Positions 9,302-18,320 of a stretch of 64,000 nucleotides of DNA are shown here, one piece after another. A model generated the notes under the pieces. It was given only the letters and a program-made list of their open reading frames with translations, searched no databases and was not told the origin of the DNA. Positions within the stretch are counted from its first letter, which is position 1. Each line of letters opens with the position of its first letter. The position numbers and the translations under genes were made by a program. The DNA lies in assembly GCA_963792125.1 (NCBI GenBank), contig CAWBVA010000001.1:65759-129758 (forward strand), written 5' to 3'. The stretch comes from Methanocella_A sp963792125 (GTDB lineage: Archaea; Halobacteriota; Methanocellia; Methanocellales; Methanocellaceae).

Positions 9302-10703
9302 TCATCGTCCGGGAGCACTGTTTGAGGATAGCCCGGCCGCCCGGGCGCACGCCTCATAAAAGACTTCGCACAGCTCCGGATGCGGGTGCAGTGTCAGCGC
9401 TACGTCCTCCAGCCGGGCGCCCATCTCGACGGCCAGCATGCCTTCGGCGATGATGTCCGTGGCGTTCTTGCCGACGATCTGCACGCCCAGGATGCAATGA
9501 GAGGCCCGATCGGCGATCACCCGGGCCATGCCTACAGTTTCTCCTGACAATGCAGCAGCGCCGTTGACCGAATATGGCGCCGTTCCGACGATGATGTCCA
9601 GGCCCTGTTTTTTTGCCTGCTTTTCCGAAATGCCCGCCGTCGCAATGGGTGGCTCTGTGTAAATGGTGAAAGGCACAGCCTGATAGTCCGGCAGCCCCGG
9701 CTTTCCCGCCAGTATGTTGGCCACAGACAGGCCTTCCCGGAATGCGGTGCTGGCATTGCGCGCCCCGCCCAGCACGTCGCCGATGGCATAGATGGCAGGG
9801 TCGGATGTCCGGAAATCCCCGTCTACCATGACGAAGCCCTTTTTGTCCAGGCTGACTTTCGTAGACTTCAGGTTCAGAGTGGCGGTATTAGCTTCCTGCG
9901 CCGTGGCGTAGATCACTTTGTCGGGCTTTATTTCGATATCCTTGCCGCCGGAAGAGACTTTTACTACAGAGCCGTCCGGCGTGACTTCCCATGTCGCTTC
10001 GGGCATGAGCCTGACGCCATGGCTTTCCATCCACTTCACCGCCGGCTGCAGCAGGTCGTCGTCGACGGCGGCGACAAGCGTTTTGCCTTTAAAGACCACA
10101 GTGACCTCCGTGCCCATTTTGGCCAGCAGCGATGCCAGTTGTTGCGCCACCGAGGCCGCCTCCGATCACTACGACACGGCCCGGCACTTTTTCCAATCGT
10201 GACAGGCCATAAGGGTTGGTCACCCGTTCGCCCATACGGACGCCGTCGGGCATCTTAAAATGAGAGCCCGTGGCAATGACAGCGCGCTTGAACTCGATAT
10301 GCTGGGTGCCATGGGCGTCTTTTACTATAGCAGTAGACGAGGAAACGAACGAGCAGACGCCATCCATCACCTGGACGCCACTCGCCTGCAGCAGCCCGCC
10401 GATCCCGCCCTGCAGCCGGCGGATCACCTTGTCCTTCCATTCGTGCGCCCGCTTCAGGTCGAGGGTCGCCTGCTCGTCCACCCCGAAAATCCCCGACTCC
10501 CGCGCCTCGAGGGTGAGGTCCAGCGAGTGCATGAGTGCCTTGAAGGGTATGCAGCCGAGGTTCAGGCAGACGCCGCCGAGCTGCGTGCCCGCCAGCGTGA
10601 CGTCCAGCCCGAGCTGGCCACAGCGTATGGCCGCCGTATAGCCGGCCGGCCCCGAGCCGATAATGAGCACGTCCGTGCCAATGCCGATCTCGCCCACGAC
10701 CAA
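9302..10703 (-). CDS. lpdA: Dihydrolipoamide dehydrogenase (E3), one frameshift
   Basis: A flavoprotein disulfide reductase that reoxidises dihydrolipoamide with NAD. The N-terminal FAD motif GSGPAGYTAAIRCGQLG, the redox disulfide GGVCLNLGCIPFKA, the NAD motif VVVIGGG and the C-terminal LTLHPHPELCEVFYE (His-Glu pair) are all present. The frame breaks at about 10148, where one missing base separates VVVIGGGLG from QQLASLLAKMGTEV. Restored length is about 467 residues, normal for E3. It is the last gene of the lipA-pdh operon and starts at a TTG. The break is most likely a sequence error. Confidence 0.85.
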
Positions 10704-10706
10704 GGC

Positions 10707-11987
10707 TTACACCATCTCCACAAGAAGCTGCTTCGGGTCTTCGAGATAACGCTTCACGTCGTTCAGGAACCGCTGGCCTTCCGCTCCGTCGATGATGCGG
10801 TGATCGATAGTCAGGCAGAGGTTCATCACTTTCCTGATGCGTACCTCGCCGTCGACCACTCTCGGCATGTCCCGGAGCTGCTGCATCTGGAGGATGGCCG
10901 ATTCAGGGTAATTGATGATAGGCGTCGACCACAGGCCGCCGAAGATGCCGATGTTCGTGATGGTGAAAGTGCTGCCGCGGAGCTGCTCCACGCCGATATG
11001 GCCGCTGTTCGCCAGCTCCACCAGCTCTTTGATCTCCTTCGAGAGCTGTACAATGTTCTTCCGGTCCGCGTCTTTGACCGGTGCCACCATCAGGCCCCGG
11101 GGCGTTTCAATGGCGATGCCGATGTTGTAGTACTTCTTCAGGATGATCTCCTGTTTCTCATCGTCCACACTGGCGTTCAGGATGGGGTAATTACGTAACG
11201 CAGCCACAACGGCTTTGACAGTGAACGCGAGGTAGCTGACCTTCGTGCCTGCAGGCATCGTCTTGTTCACCTGTTCCCGGAGCTTGACCAGTTCTGTCAG
11301 GTCGGCGTCGTCAAACGCCGACACCTGCGCCGTATGCTGCAGCGACCGCATCAGGTTCTCGGAGATCGCCCGCCTGATGCCCCGTAACGGGATTCGCTCT
11401 TCGACACCTGCGGCTGCAGAGGGTGCGGGGGCTGGAGCAGGAGCAGGAGTCGGAGCAGGAGCTGGAGCAGGAGCAGCGGTAGGGGCAGGGGCTTTTTCCG
11501 GCTTTTTCTCTGCGGGTTTCCCGGCTGCGGCCCGTACGTCCTCGTCGGTGATTCTCCCGTACGGCCCTGTGCCTTTGACCGTATCGATGTCGACCTTAAG
11601 CTCTTTCGCCAGCATCCTCGTGGCAGGCGTGGCCAGCATGGGCGCTTTAGCCGCAGGCGGGGCAGGGGTCGTGACAGGCTTTTTCGCTTCCGTCGTGACT
11701 TTCTCCGCGGCCTTTTCCTGCACCGGCGGGGCTTCCGCTTTAGCTTCGCCCTCTGTCTGGATGACGACCATGACACTGCCGACCGGCACCTTGTCGCCTT
11801 CCTTGAACTTCAGGTCCTCGACAGTACCCGTTACCGGCGACGGTATCTCGACTACGGCCTTGTCGGTCTCCACCTGTGCGAGAGGGTCGTCCTCTTCCAC
11901 TTTCTGGCCTTTCCTGACTTCCCATTTCTTGATTTCGCCGGACGTTATTCCCTCTCCCAGGTCCGGGAGCTTGAACTCGTATGCCAC
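10707..11987 (-). CDS. pdhC: 2-oxoacid dehydrogenase E2, dihydrolipoyl acyltransferase
   Basis: The 426-residue chain has the full E2 layout. A lipoyl domain (residues 1-78) holds the lipoylated lysine in VETDKAVVEIPSP. A peripheral subunit-binding domain lies near residues 115-155 (ATPATRMLAKELKVD). A flexible Ala-Pro linker follows, then the catalytic acyltransferase core with LCLTIDHRIIDGAEG near the C-terminus. One lipoyl domain is present. AAGGTGAT precedes a GTG start, 13 bases after E1 beta. Core sequence alone does not decide between pyruvate and branched-chain substrate. Confidence 0.93.
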   Translation of the reverse strand: MAYEFKLPDLGEGITSGEIKKWEVRKGQKVEEDDPLAQVETDKAVVEIPSPVTGTVEDLKFKEGDKVPVGSVMVVIQTEGEAKAEAPPVQEKAAEKVTTEAKKPVTTPAPPAAKAPMLATPATRMLAKELKVDIDTVKGTGPYGRITDEDVRAAAGKPAEKKPEKAPAPTAAPAPAPAPTPAPAPAPAPSAAAGVEERIPLRGIRRAISENLMRSLQHTAQVSAFDDADLTELVKLREQVNKTMPAGTKVSYLAFTVKAVVAALRNYPILNASVDDEKQEIILKKYYNIGIAIETPRGLMVAPVKDADRKNIVQLSKEIKELVELANSGHIGVEQLRGSTFTITNIGIFGGLWSTPIINYPESAILQMQQLRDMPRVVDGEVRIRKVMNLCLTIDHRIIDGAEGQRFLNDVKRYLEDPKQLLVEMV

Positions 11988-12000
11988 AGTATCACCTTAA

Positions 12001-12982
12001 TTAATAGCTCATCACTTCTCTCGCCGCCATCATCACCCGCGCCGGGTCCGGCAGGTACTGGTCCTCCAGCTTGTACAGCGGGTACCGGATGTCGTAGCCG
12101 GCGACTCGCACGATCGGCCCCTTGAGGTACAGGATCGCTTTTTCGTTCAATGTCGCGCTGATATAGTCGCCGAAGCCCAGCATCTTATGCGCCTCCTCGA
12201 CCACCATCAGGCGGCCGGTCTTTTTCACCGAGTTTAGCACGGCTTCCTCGTCCAGCGGCTTCAGCGTCCGCAGGTCGATGACCTCGGCCTCGATGCCCTC
12301 CGTCTCCTTCAGTTTCCTGGCAGCATCGAGCGAGACATTCACCATGGCGCCCCAGGTCACGATGGTCAGATCCTTGCCTGGCTGTGCGACACGCGCCTTG
12401 CCGATGGGCACGGTGAACTCCCCGTCCGGCACGCCTTCCCGGTAGGCACGGTAGAGCCGGATGTGCTCCATGAAGATGACCGGGTCCGGGTCCCGGATGG
12501 CCGAGATCAGCAGGCCTTTCATGTCCTTCGGCGTGGCAGGGGTCACTACCTTCAGCCCCGGCTCGTGGATGAAGATTGTCTCGTAGCTCTCGCAGTGGTG
12601 TTCCAGCGCCTTCACGCCGCCCCCGAAGGGCATACGGACAACTAATGGCACGTGGAACCGCCCGAAGGTACGCTGCCGGTACCGCGAAGCATGGGATACG
12701 AGCTCCTCGTAGGCCGAATAGACGAACCCCGAGAACTGGATTTCGGCGACCGGCTTCATGCCGTTGAGCGCCAGCCCGATGGCCGTGCCGACGATGCCGT
12801 TCTCCGACAGCGGCGTGTCGACTACTCTGGTCTTTGCCATACTTCTCCTGCAGGCCCGTAGTCGCCCGGAACACGCCCCCTTCGTGGCCGACGTCTTCGC
12901 CTATCATCATGACGGACTCGTCCTTACCCATCTCGTACATGAGCGCGTCGTTGATCGCCTGGACGTTGTTCAGCATCGCCAT
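12001..12982 (-). CDS. pdhB: 2-oxoacid dehydrogenase E1 beta, one frameshift
   Basis: The transketolase-like beta subunit has MIGEDVGHEGGVFRATTG at the N-terminus, then DTPLSENGIVGTAIGLALNG, QFSGFVYSAYEE, and the C-terminal transketolase domain (GKDLTIVTWGAMV, EVIDLRTLKPLD). The frame breaks near 12836, where an extra base in a short A run separates LQEKYGK from TRVVDTPL. The corrected length is about 326 residues, normal for the family. It starts one base after the pdhA stop. The break is probably a sequencing error. Confidence 0.88.
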
Positions 12983-12983
12983 G

Positions 12984-14063
12984 TCATTTGCCTCCCGAGA
13001 CCTTGCGGTAGTGATCGAGCTCCTCTTTCAGGTACTCCGGCATGGTCGCGAAGACGTTCTCGAACAGCTCGTCCATCTTCGGGGGCGGCGTCTGCTCTGC
13101 ATCCTTCGCCGCTTTATCGACATCGGCGTCGATCTCGTCCCTGAGCTTTTTCTCTTTATCGTCGTCCCAGAGGCCCTTTTTCACAAGGTAGTTGCGGAAC
13201 CGGGTGATGGGATCGGTCGCCTTCCTGATCTTCTCCATCTCCTCCTTGCTCCGGTACAGGTCGGGATTATCGGCCGTCGTATGTGCACCATACCGGTAGC
13301 AAAGCGCCTCGATGAATGTCGGCCCGTTGCCCTCCCGGGCATGCTGCAATGCGTCCCTGGTCATCACGTAGGATGCAAGCACGTCCATGCCGTCCAGCCG
13401 GTAGCTCGGGATGCCGTAGGCGATCCCCTTCTGCGCCAGCGTCTCGGCATGCGTCTGCTCCTTGACCGGCGTGGAGATGGCCCAGCCGTTGTTGTTGCTG
13501 ATGAAGACTGCCGGCACCTGGAAGACGCCCGCAAAGTTCAGTCCTTCGTGGAAGTCGCCGCGGGATGTGGCCCCGTCGCCGAAGTGACAGAGGACGACAT
13601 ATTTCTCTTTGCGTATTTTCGCCGCCCAGGCGAAGCCCGTAGCATGCAACACCTGGCTGCCCACAGGTATCACGATGGGCGTGCAATTGACGCCTTCGGG
13701 TATCTTGTTGCCGTAGTCATTGCCCATCCACACCATGTTGAGCTGCTTCATGGAAACGCCCCTGATCATCATCGAGGCCAGCTCCCGGTACGACGGCACC
13801 AGCCAGTCGTCCGGCTCCATCGCCAGCGCGCTGCCGACCTGTATGGCCTCCTGCCCGCTGATCGGCGGGTACGTGCCCATCCGCCCGGCCGCCTGCAGCT
13901 TGATCGCCTTCTCGTCGTACATGCGCCCCTGCACCATGAACCGGTACATCTTGAGCAGCAGGTCCTCCGGCAGCCCCGGGTCATACTCGTTCGCCGTCCC
14001 GTCCTGCGATATGATGCTGAAGGTCGGGCCCTTCTCCAGCCTGTAAAGGAATTTATCGTCCAT
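12984..14063 (-). CDS. pdhA: 2-oxoacid dehydrogenase E1 alpha
   Basis: This is the thiamine-diphosphate-binding alpha subunit of about 359 residues from the internal ATG at 14063. The ThDP motif runs from FGDGATSRGDFHEG to ISNNNGWAIS. Other family landmarks are YPPISGQEAIQVG, DDWLVPSYRE and the phosphorylation-loop region YRYGAHTTADNP. A GGGAAGAGG ribosome site precedes the ATG. As printed there is no stop between lipA and this gene, so one continuous frame covers 14981-12984. With E1 beta, E2 and E3 it completes a dehydrogenase complex. Confidence 0.9.
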   Translation of the reverse strand: MDDKFLYRLEKGPTFSIISQDGTANEYDPGLPEDLLLKMYRFMVQGRMYDEKAIKLQAAGRMGTYPPISGQEAIQVGSALAMEPDDWLVPSYRELASMMIRGVSMKQLNMVWMGNDYGNKIPEGVNCTPIVIPVGSQVLHATGFAWAAKIRKEKYVVLCHFGDGATSRGDFHEGLNFAGVFQVPAVFISNNNGWAISTPVKEQTHAETLAQKGIAYGIPSYRLDGMDVLASYVMTRDALQHAREGNGPTFIEALCYRYGAHTTADNPDLYRSKEEMEKIRKATDPITRFRNYLVKKGLWDDDKEKKLRDEIDADVDKAAKDAEQTPPPKMDELFENVFATMPEYLKEELDHYRKVSGGK

Positions 14064-14065
14064 CG

Positions 14066-14981
14066 TCAGCCCTCTTCCCTGCGTTCGGTGATGAATCGTC
14101 GTTGCGAACGCGTTCGCAACGAACGCGAAATAGTCCGCCGCGTGATAGGAACTCCTCACGAACGGCCCCGCCGCCACATAGCCGAAGCCCAGCGATTTTG
14201 CATAGTCCGCCAGCCGCTCGAACTCGTGAGGCGACACATACCGCTCTACCGGGGCCTGGCCCTCCCCGGGCCGCAGGTACTGCCCGAGAGTCAGGATGTC
14301 CACGCCGGCCTCGCGGATGTCGATGATCGCCTCTTTCACCTCGTCACGACTCTCGCCCAGGCCCAGCATCAGCGAGGTCTTGGTGATCGTATGCGGCGAC
14401 ATCATCTTCACATAGCCAAGCACACCCAGCGACTGCTCATAGCTCGCCCGATGGTCACGTATCGACGGCGTGAGACGCTTCACCACCTCGACGTTGTGCG
14501 CAATCACGTCAGCGCCCGCCATGATGATCGTGCCCAGCCTGTCCAGCCGCGCCGAAAAATCAGGGATGATCGCCTCGACCTTGGCCGTGGGCCGTTCCTC
14601 ACGCAGCGTCCGTATACAGTCCGCATAGTGGCCTGCGCCGCCATCGTCGAGATCGTCGCGGTCAACAGAAGTGAGGACGATGTAATCGAGATCCAGCATC
14701 TTCGAAGCCGTGGCCAGCTTCCAGGGCTCGGTGGTGTCGACAGGCGCACCGGCCTTCGAGTGATTGACCGCGCAGAAACGACAGGCCCGGGTGCATGTGT
14801 TGCCCAGGATCATGAACGTGCAGCTGCCGGAGTCCCAGCATTCGGCGGTGTTCGGGCAGTGGGCGCTGGAACAGACGGTGTGGAGGCCCAGGCCCGTCAA
14901 CACGTCGCGGACATGAGCGTAAGTTTCCGTGCGCGGGAGACGTGTCTTCAGCCAGGCTGGCTTCGGCAATGAATCCTGCAT
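14066..14981 (-). CDS. lipA: Lipoyl synthase
   Basis: A radical-SAM enzyme that inserts two sulfurs into octanoyl-lysine on lipoyl domains. Both iron-sulfur motifs are clear: the auxiliary-cluster cysteines in CSSAHCPNTAEC and the radical-SAM triad in GNTCTRACRFCAV. Later landmarks are TSVDRDDLDDGGA, IPDFSA, AHNVEVV and GPFVRSSYHA. The natural end is uncertain: a one-base shift would stop at TGA 14068-14066, just before pdhA. As printed the frame runs on into pdhA. It heads the dehydrogenase operon. Confidence 0.9.
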
Positions 14982-15108
14982 AGTGATATATTTATTTTTT
15001 AATATATAATTACTTTTACCGCATTTTCTGTAACCAATACTTATGCGGGGTAAGGGATAGCAGCAGGCAATGCCAGGAATAAAAAGGAGATAGAGCCGGC
15101 TGGCTTCA
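14982..15108 (-). promoter_or_regulatory. Probable promoter of the lipA-pdh operon
   Basis: Read leftward, an AT-rich TTATATATTAAAAAATAAAT lies about 20-35 bases before the lipA start. It matches an archaeal TATA box, with a purine-rich BRE-like stretch before it. Confidence 0.5.
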
Positions 15109-15507
15109 TCAGGATTTCCGGGAGGCTTTCCAGGGGTATATGACCGTCATGGCTACCGAAAAGAACAGCATGGAAAGGACATTCATAATTTCGCCGTCAG
15201 GAAAGTCCAGATAAAGGATGAAATAAGCGAACGCGACAGACATCAAAAACATCGTCACTACTAACGAGATCACTATGTCCCGGTTGCCCAGCGGGTTTTT
15301 GATAGCGAAATAGGCCAGTATGACGATCAGCAGGCAAAAGACTGCGAATAGCTTCACCATCGATTCCTGGTAGCTGGCAAACTGCATGAGCGTGATCATG
15401 AACGTGTCCGTAAAGAACCAGTGAAGTATTGCCATTATTACATTGACGATCGCTAAAATGGCCAACAGGATTTTGACTATCAATAATCGACTTTCGACGC
15501 TCAGCAT
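15109..15507 (-). CDS. Four-helix membrane protein
   Basis: About 132 residues with four clear hydrophobic helices (IVKILLAILAIVNVIMAIL; VKLFAVFCLLIVILAYFA; VISLVVTMFLMSVAFAYFI; VLSMLFFSVAMTVIYP). No soluble domain or known family. A TTG start at 15522 is an alternative to ATG 15507. It precedes tRNA-Gln and lies just outside the island boundary. Confidence 0.65.
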   Translation of the reverse strand: MLSVESRLLIVKILLAILAIVNVIMAILHWFFTDTFMITLMQFASYQESMVKLFAVFCLLIVILAYFAIKNPLGNRDIVISLVVTMFLMSVAFAYFILYLDFPDGEIMNVLSMLFFSVAMTVIYPWKASRKS

Positions 15508-15725
15508 ATTCCCCACACTCAAATTTTTTATAAAATTATTGATATGTGCATACTATTTAATCGCTTTTATTGCATTTTCTGGAACTAAGATTTATAACCA
15601 TGTAAGCGCTTTTGATGTAATGGCATGTGCCAGGATGCAGGATATGACGATTTGCGGTCGCTCTGGTACGGAATCAGGCGAGCGAAAATGTTATATTGCT
15701 GTATGTTATAGTAGGATGGCGGCAT

Positions 15726-15798
15726 AGCCCCGTAGTGTAGTGGTCAATCATAGGGGACTCTGGATCCTTTGACTTAGGTTCGAATCCTGACGGGGCTA
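15726..15798 (+). tRNA. tRNA-Gln (CTG)
   Basis: A full 73-base cloverleaf: acceptor AGCCCCG pairs with CGGGGCT and A is the discriminator. The D arm begins GTGTAGTGGTC, the anticodon loop is CTCTGGA (anticodon CUG), and the T arm carries TTCGAAT. No intron and no encoded CCA. AT-rich TATA-like sequence precedes it at about 15690. Its 3' end is duplicated at 31657, which marks it as an integration site. Confidence 0.95.
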
Positions 15799-15821
15799 CT
15801 AGTTTTGAGGGGCTCCCGGGG
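15784..15821. repeat. Left copy of 38-bp direct repeat (putative att site at tRNA-Gln)
   Basis: The last 15 bases of tRNA-Gln plus 23 bases beyond it recur at 31657-31694 with one mismatch (position 15809). This is the expected footprint of an element inserted by site-specific recombination at a tRNA 3' end. Confidence 0.8.
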
Positions 15822-15839
15822 GCTTTTACAAAAGCCCCC
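15818..15839 (+). terminator. Hairpin just after tRNA-Gln
   Basis: GGGGGCTTT (15818-15826) pairs perfectly with AAAGCCCCC (15831-15839) around a four-base loop. It may stabilise or end the tRNA transcript. The right copy of the 38-bp repeat ends where this hairpin begins. Confidence 0.5.
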
Positions 15840-15926
15840 TGGGTCTCGACACAATCACAAGTGCCGAAGGCACCATTTTAAGGATCGTTTTTGAAGGGGT
15901 GCAAGGGGGAACATTTTGGAAAAATA

Positions 15927-16310
15927 TCACTTGTACTTTTTCACCCGGGCCAGATTCCCTTCCTCGTCGTAGATCTTCCATTCCCCGGTTCTCTTCCCAT
16001 CCACGAACATACCGACATCCATGAGCTTGCCGTTCGGGTGATATCGTTTCCATTCGCCGACCTGCTTGCTGTTTACGAACTGGCCTGTCTGCCACAGCTC
16101 TCCGTTTTCCCGATACCATTTCCACGGACCGGTCATCTCGTCGTTCTCATATTTTCCCGTGGCCTTCACCTTGCCGTTGCGGAGGTAATACGTCCACGTC
16201 CCGGTCTTTTTGCCGTCGCGATATTCACCGGTGATGGCCAGCTTGCCATCGGTGAAATATTCCTTATGGAGCCCGGTCTTGGGCGGCTTGTTTTCTTTAT
16301 CTGCTTTCAT
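15927..16310 (-). CDS. MORN-like repeat protein
   Basis: About 127 residues made almost wholly of repeats of the type G-x-[YF]-x-[DN]-G-K-x-[TV]-G-x-W-x-x-[YR]. Examples are GEYRDGKKTGTWTYY, GKYENDEMTGPWKWY and GQFVNSKQVGEWKRY. This is the MORN_2 (YwqK-like) family, often called an antitoxin by automatic annotation without evidence. GGGG lies 7 bases before the ATG at 16310. It is the first gene inside the island. Confidence 0.75.
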   Translation of the reverse strand: MKADKENKPPKTGLHKEYFTDGKLAITGEYRDGKKTGTWTYYLRNGKVKATGKYENDEMTGPWKWYRENGELWQTGQFVNSKQVGEWKRYHPNGKLMDVGMFVDGKRTGEWKIYDEEGNLARVKKYK

Positions 16311-16437
16311 ATTACCCCTTTCAATTACCCGATCAATCAGCCTGGCTATTGTAAACAAATCGATAAGAGATTGTCACAGGCAATATTTAATATACTTTAT
16401 CGGTTTAGCCCGAGGCCAGGGAGGTAATAGAGATTAA

Positions 16438-16668
16438 GGAGAAGAGTGCATTGAGGCCAGGGAAGTTAAAGAGACTTTTAAAAACGGGGGACTTCTGGCA
16501 AAGGTTACGGGGCTTTCTTGCCAGAGGGAAAACATTCTAGAAAGGGTTGACGCGGATACCCGCCGGGGACGACCAAACAACGTTTACCGTATTGATACTA
16601 AGCGATACAACCTATTATCGACTTATAGCAACGTCGTAAGCTTAAAACAGGATGTTGGGCCGCAGTAA
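16438..16668 (+). pseudogene. Remnant of a winged-helix-like protein
   Basis: An open frame with no good start reads ...NGGLLAKVTGLSCQREN, then ILERVDADTRRGRPNNVYRI and ends in QDVGPQ. The R-x-GRPxNVYRI pattern is typical of a winged-helix wing. The absence of a start and upstream stops suggest an N-terminally truncated DNA-binding protein. It sits directly before the iteron-like repeats, so a replication or regulatory protein of an integrated element is a reasonable guess. Confidence 0.35.
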
Positions 16669-16711
16669 GCCGATTATTTTCCTTTTTGGCAAGCACATAT
16701 AATAAGCACTA

Positions 16712-16990
16712 TTTTCCGCGCATTTTCCGCGCTCAGCTATTCGGCATACGTCGGCATTTTCCTCTTTTCCGCGCCTGTTTTCGCTCCGTAAGCAAGAAAG
16801 ATCAAAAGATCAAAAAATTCTTTTTTCTTTAATATCTCTCTCTTTTAGAGATTATATTAAAATATAAATTAATAATAAGGGAGAGGTAAAGCGATTTATT
16901 TTCCGCGCTAATTTCCGCGCAAGCCCAAGCGGAAAATGCGGAAAATAGGAAAAACGGCATAAGATTTCCGAAACGGTCATAGCGCGGAAA
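16712..16990. repeat. Iteron-like cluster of TTTTCCGCGC motifs
   Basis: TTTTCCGCGC occurs at 16712, 16723, 16765 and 16899, with a shorter copy at 16912. Inverted forms (GCGGAAAA or GCGCGGAAA) lie near 16929, 16938 and 16982. Between the two groups lies a very AT-rich stretch (about 16800-16890). Repeated sites flanking an AT-rich unwinding-like tract resemble a replication origin or a multi-operator control region. Confidence 0.65.
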
Positions 16991-17304
16991 TTCAGATTCA
17001 TGGATCGGGGCCGGGCCGGAACCGTAAGGTGTAGGCCATTACTTCCGGGTTACGCTCCCCGGTTAAGCGAAAATCAGGGGATGATTTTTTGTTTGTATTG
17101 TCCGGTATTTTTCGGGGAGCGTAAGGACGGTTGCGGATGTTTCGCAAGGAAACGGGGATTGGTGAATAATCCCTTTTTTCGCAATCGTCCGATCTTCTTA
17201 TGGTTTCCCGGTCATTTATAGTTGATTAACTATTGTTATATCGGCAAGCTTTGTTAAGCATATGTTAGGTGTTTAATGTTAAAATCATTCAATAAAGTTG
17301 TCCA

Positions 17305-17628
17305 ATGGTAAGGAAATTAATCGATAGCCTTATCGTGCCCCGGTACTATTTCATTTTGGTGTTAAATTTGGAGCTAAAAAAGGTCGCGGTAATATCTTTC
17401 ATGTTGGCGTTTACCAGTAAAATCCTTATTACACTAACTTCTGTATTTTTACAGGCGACAGGAATGCCGGGATCAACGGGTATACTAAAATATGGTCTTG
17501 GTATGATCATACTGATCATACTGATTTTTGGAGTTGTGGGGGTAGTAGCCTTTTGGGTGTTTGTTTTATCCGCATTTGGCATTGCTGTGCAAAAATTTCC
17601 CAGAAGAGATGATGATCTGGAGATATAA
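17305..17628 (+). CDS. Small membrane protein
   Basis: 107 residues with two strong helices (VAVISFMLAFTSKILITL; GMIILIILIFGVVGVVAFWV) and a charged tail ending RRDDDLEI. No known family. It is AT-richer than the core genes and lies inside the island. Confidence 0.5.
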   Translation: MVRKLIDSLIVPRYYFILVLNLELKKVAVISFMLAFTSKILITLTSVFLQATGMPGSTGILKYGLGMIILIILIFGVVGVVAFWVFVLSAFGIAVQKFPRRDDDLEI

Positions 17629-17857
17629 ATGGACTAATCCCGACTCCATCCTTTATAGCGTAAACGGTTTACTATTATGTGTGATGTCGGGTGAGTTGTT
17701 AATGTGCTGGACGTTGACGGGAAAAGCTATACCGGGATCATTATGGAAGCGTTATAATTTTGGGTTGAAATGGGGGGTAGGACAACCCGGCCGTTGAAAG
17801 TACCTTGTAAGTAAATAATATGGACTTGGGGAATCGATCCCCGGCCAGTCCTTGCCA

Positions 17858-18022
17858 TTATCCCCAGCCGCCGTGCCTGCCCGGGCCATGTAGAATAAAC
17901 CAGTCGGAGTCCAAGCCGTCGGAGCAATACTCTTGTACTTCTCCACACCGCTCGCAGTGACGGCGCTTACAATCCTGGCTATAGTGCCACTTGTGCAGTC
18001 TAAGCAAGCATAATAGCTTCAT
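17858..18022 (-). CDS. Small Cys/His-rich zinc-ribbon-like protein
   Basis: A 54-residue protein with an excellent GGAGGGTGA ribosome site before the ATG. Its cysteines and histidines are arranged as HYSQDCKRRHCERCG...YC, then DWFILHGPGRHGGWG. This pattern suggests one bound zinc ion. Such small proteins are common in methanogens, but I cannot name a function. It lies immediately downstream of the Gly-rich small gene on the same strand. Confidence 0.65.
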   Translation of the reverse strand: MKLLCLLRLHKWHYSQDCKRRHCERCGEVQEYCSDGLDSDWFILHGPGRHGGWG

Positions 18023-18092
18023 CGCTTTTCACCCTCCGATTCCTGATCGATTTTACTAAAAAAGTAAATTTACATTATTATCTTTGTTTGTA

Positions 18093-18203
18093 TTACTTAC
18101 CTTTCGGAGGGTTATTAGTTCTTCCGCCGCCTGATTTATTGCCAGTCGTGCTTGGGTAACCGCCCGTGCCTTTGCTTCCGCCTTTGCTTCCGCCTTTGCT
18201 CAT
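18093..18203 (-). CDS. 36-residue Gly/Ser/Lys-rich small protein
   Basis: The ORF begins MSKGGSKGGSKG, continues GGYPSTTGNKSGGG and ends RTNNPPKGK. A strong GAGGTGA lies 7 bases before the ATG. The STTGN-x-SGGGRxNNPP core is reminiscent of very short conserved bacterial and archaeal proteins of unknown role. Probably intrinsically disordered. It precedes the zinc-ribbon-like gene at 17858 by about 70 bases. Confidence 0.6.
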   Translation of the reverse strand: MSKGGSKGGSKGTGGYPSTTGNKSGGGRTNNPPKGK

Positions 18204-18320
18204 TATTTCACCTCTTTTTTTACAGGTTTATTATATCTCAATATCGTTATAGTTTATGTCATAAAAGTATAATAAGGGGTAAGGCTCGGCCCAATTTATG
18301 ACTATAAATGCATTGTTTGT

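Noticed and set aside
12834..14972. 712-codon open frame opposite lipA-pdhA
   Set aside because: Antisense shadow of well-identified genes, with no recognisable domain.
15927..16310. Calling the MORN-like protein an antitoxin
   Set aside because: The label is common in automatic annotation, but no toxin gene is adjacent and the repeats alone do not show that function.
17000..17221. 73-codon plus frame after the iteron-like region
   Set aside because: Biased composition, no ribosome site, no domain; more likely non-coding.
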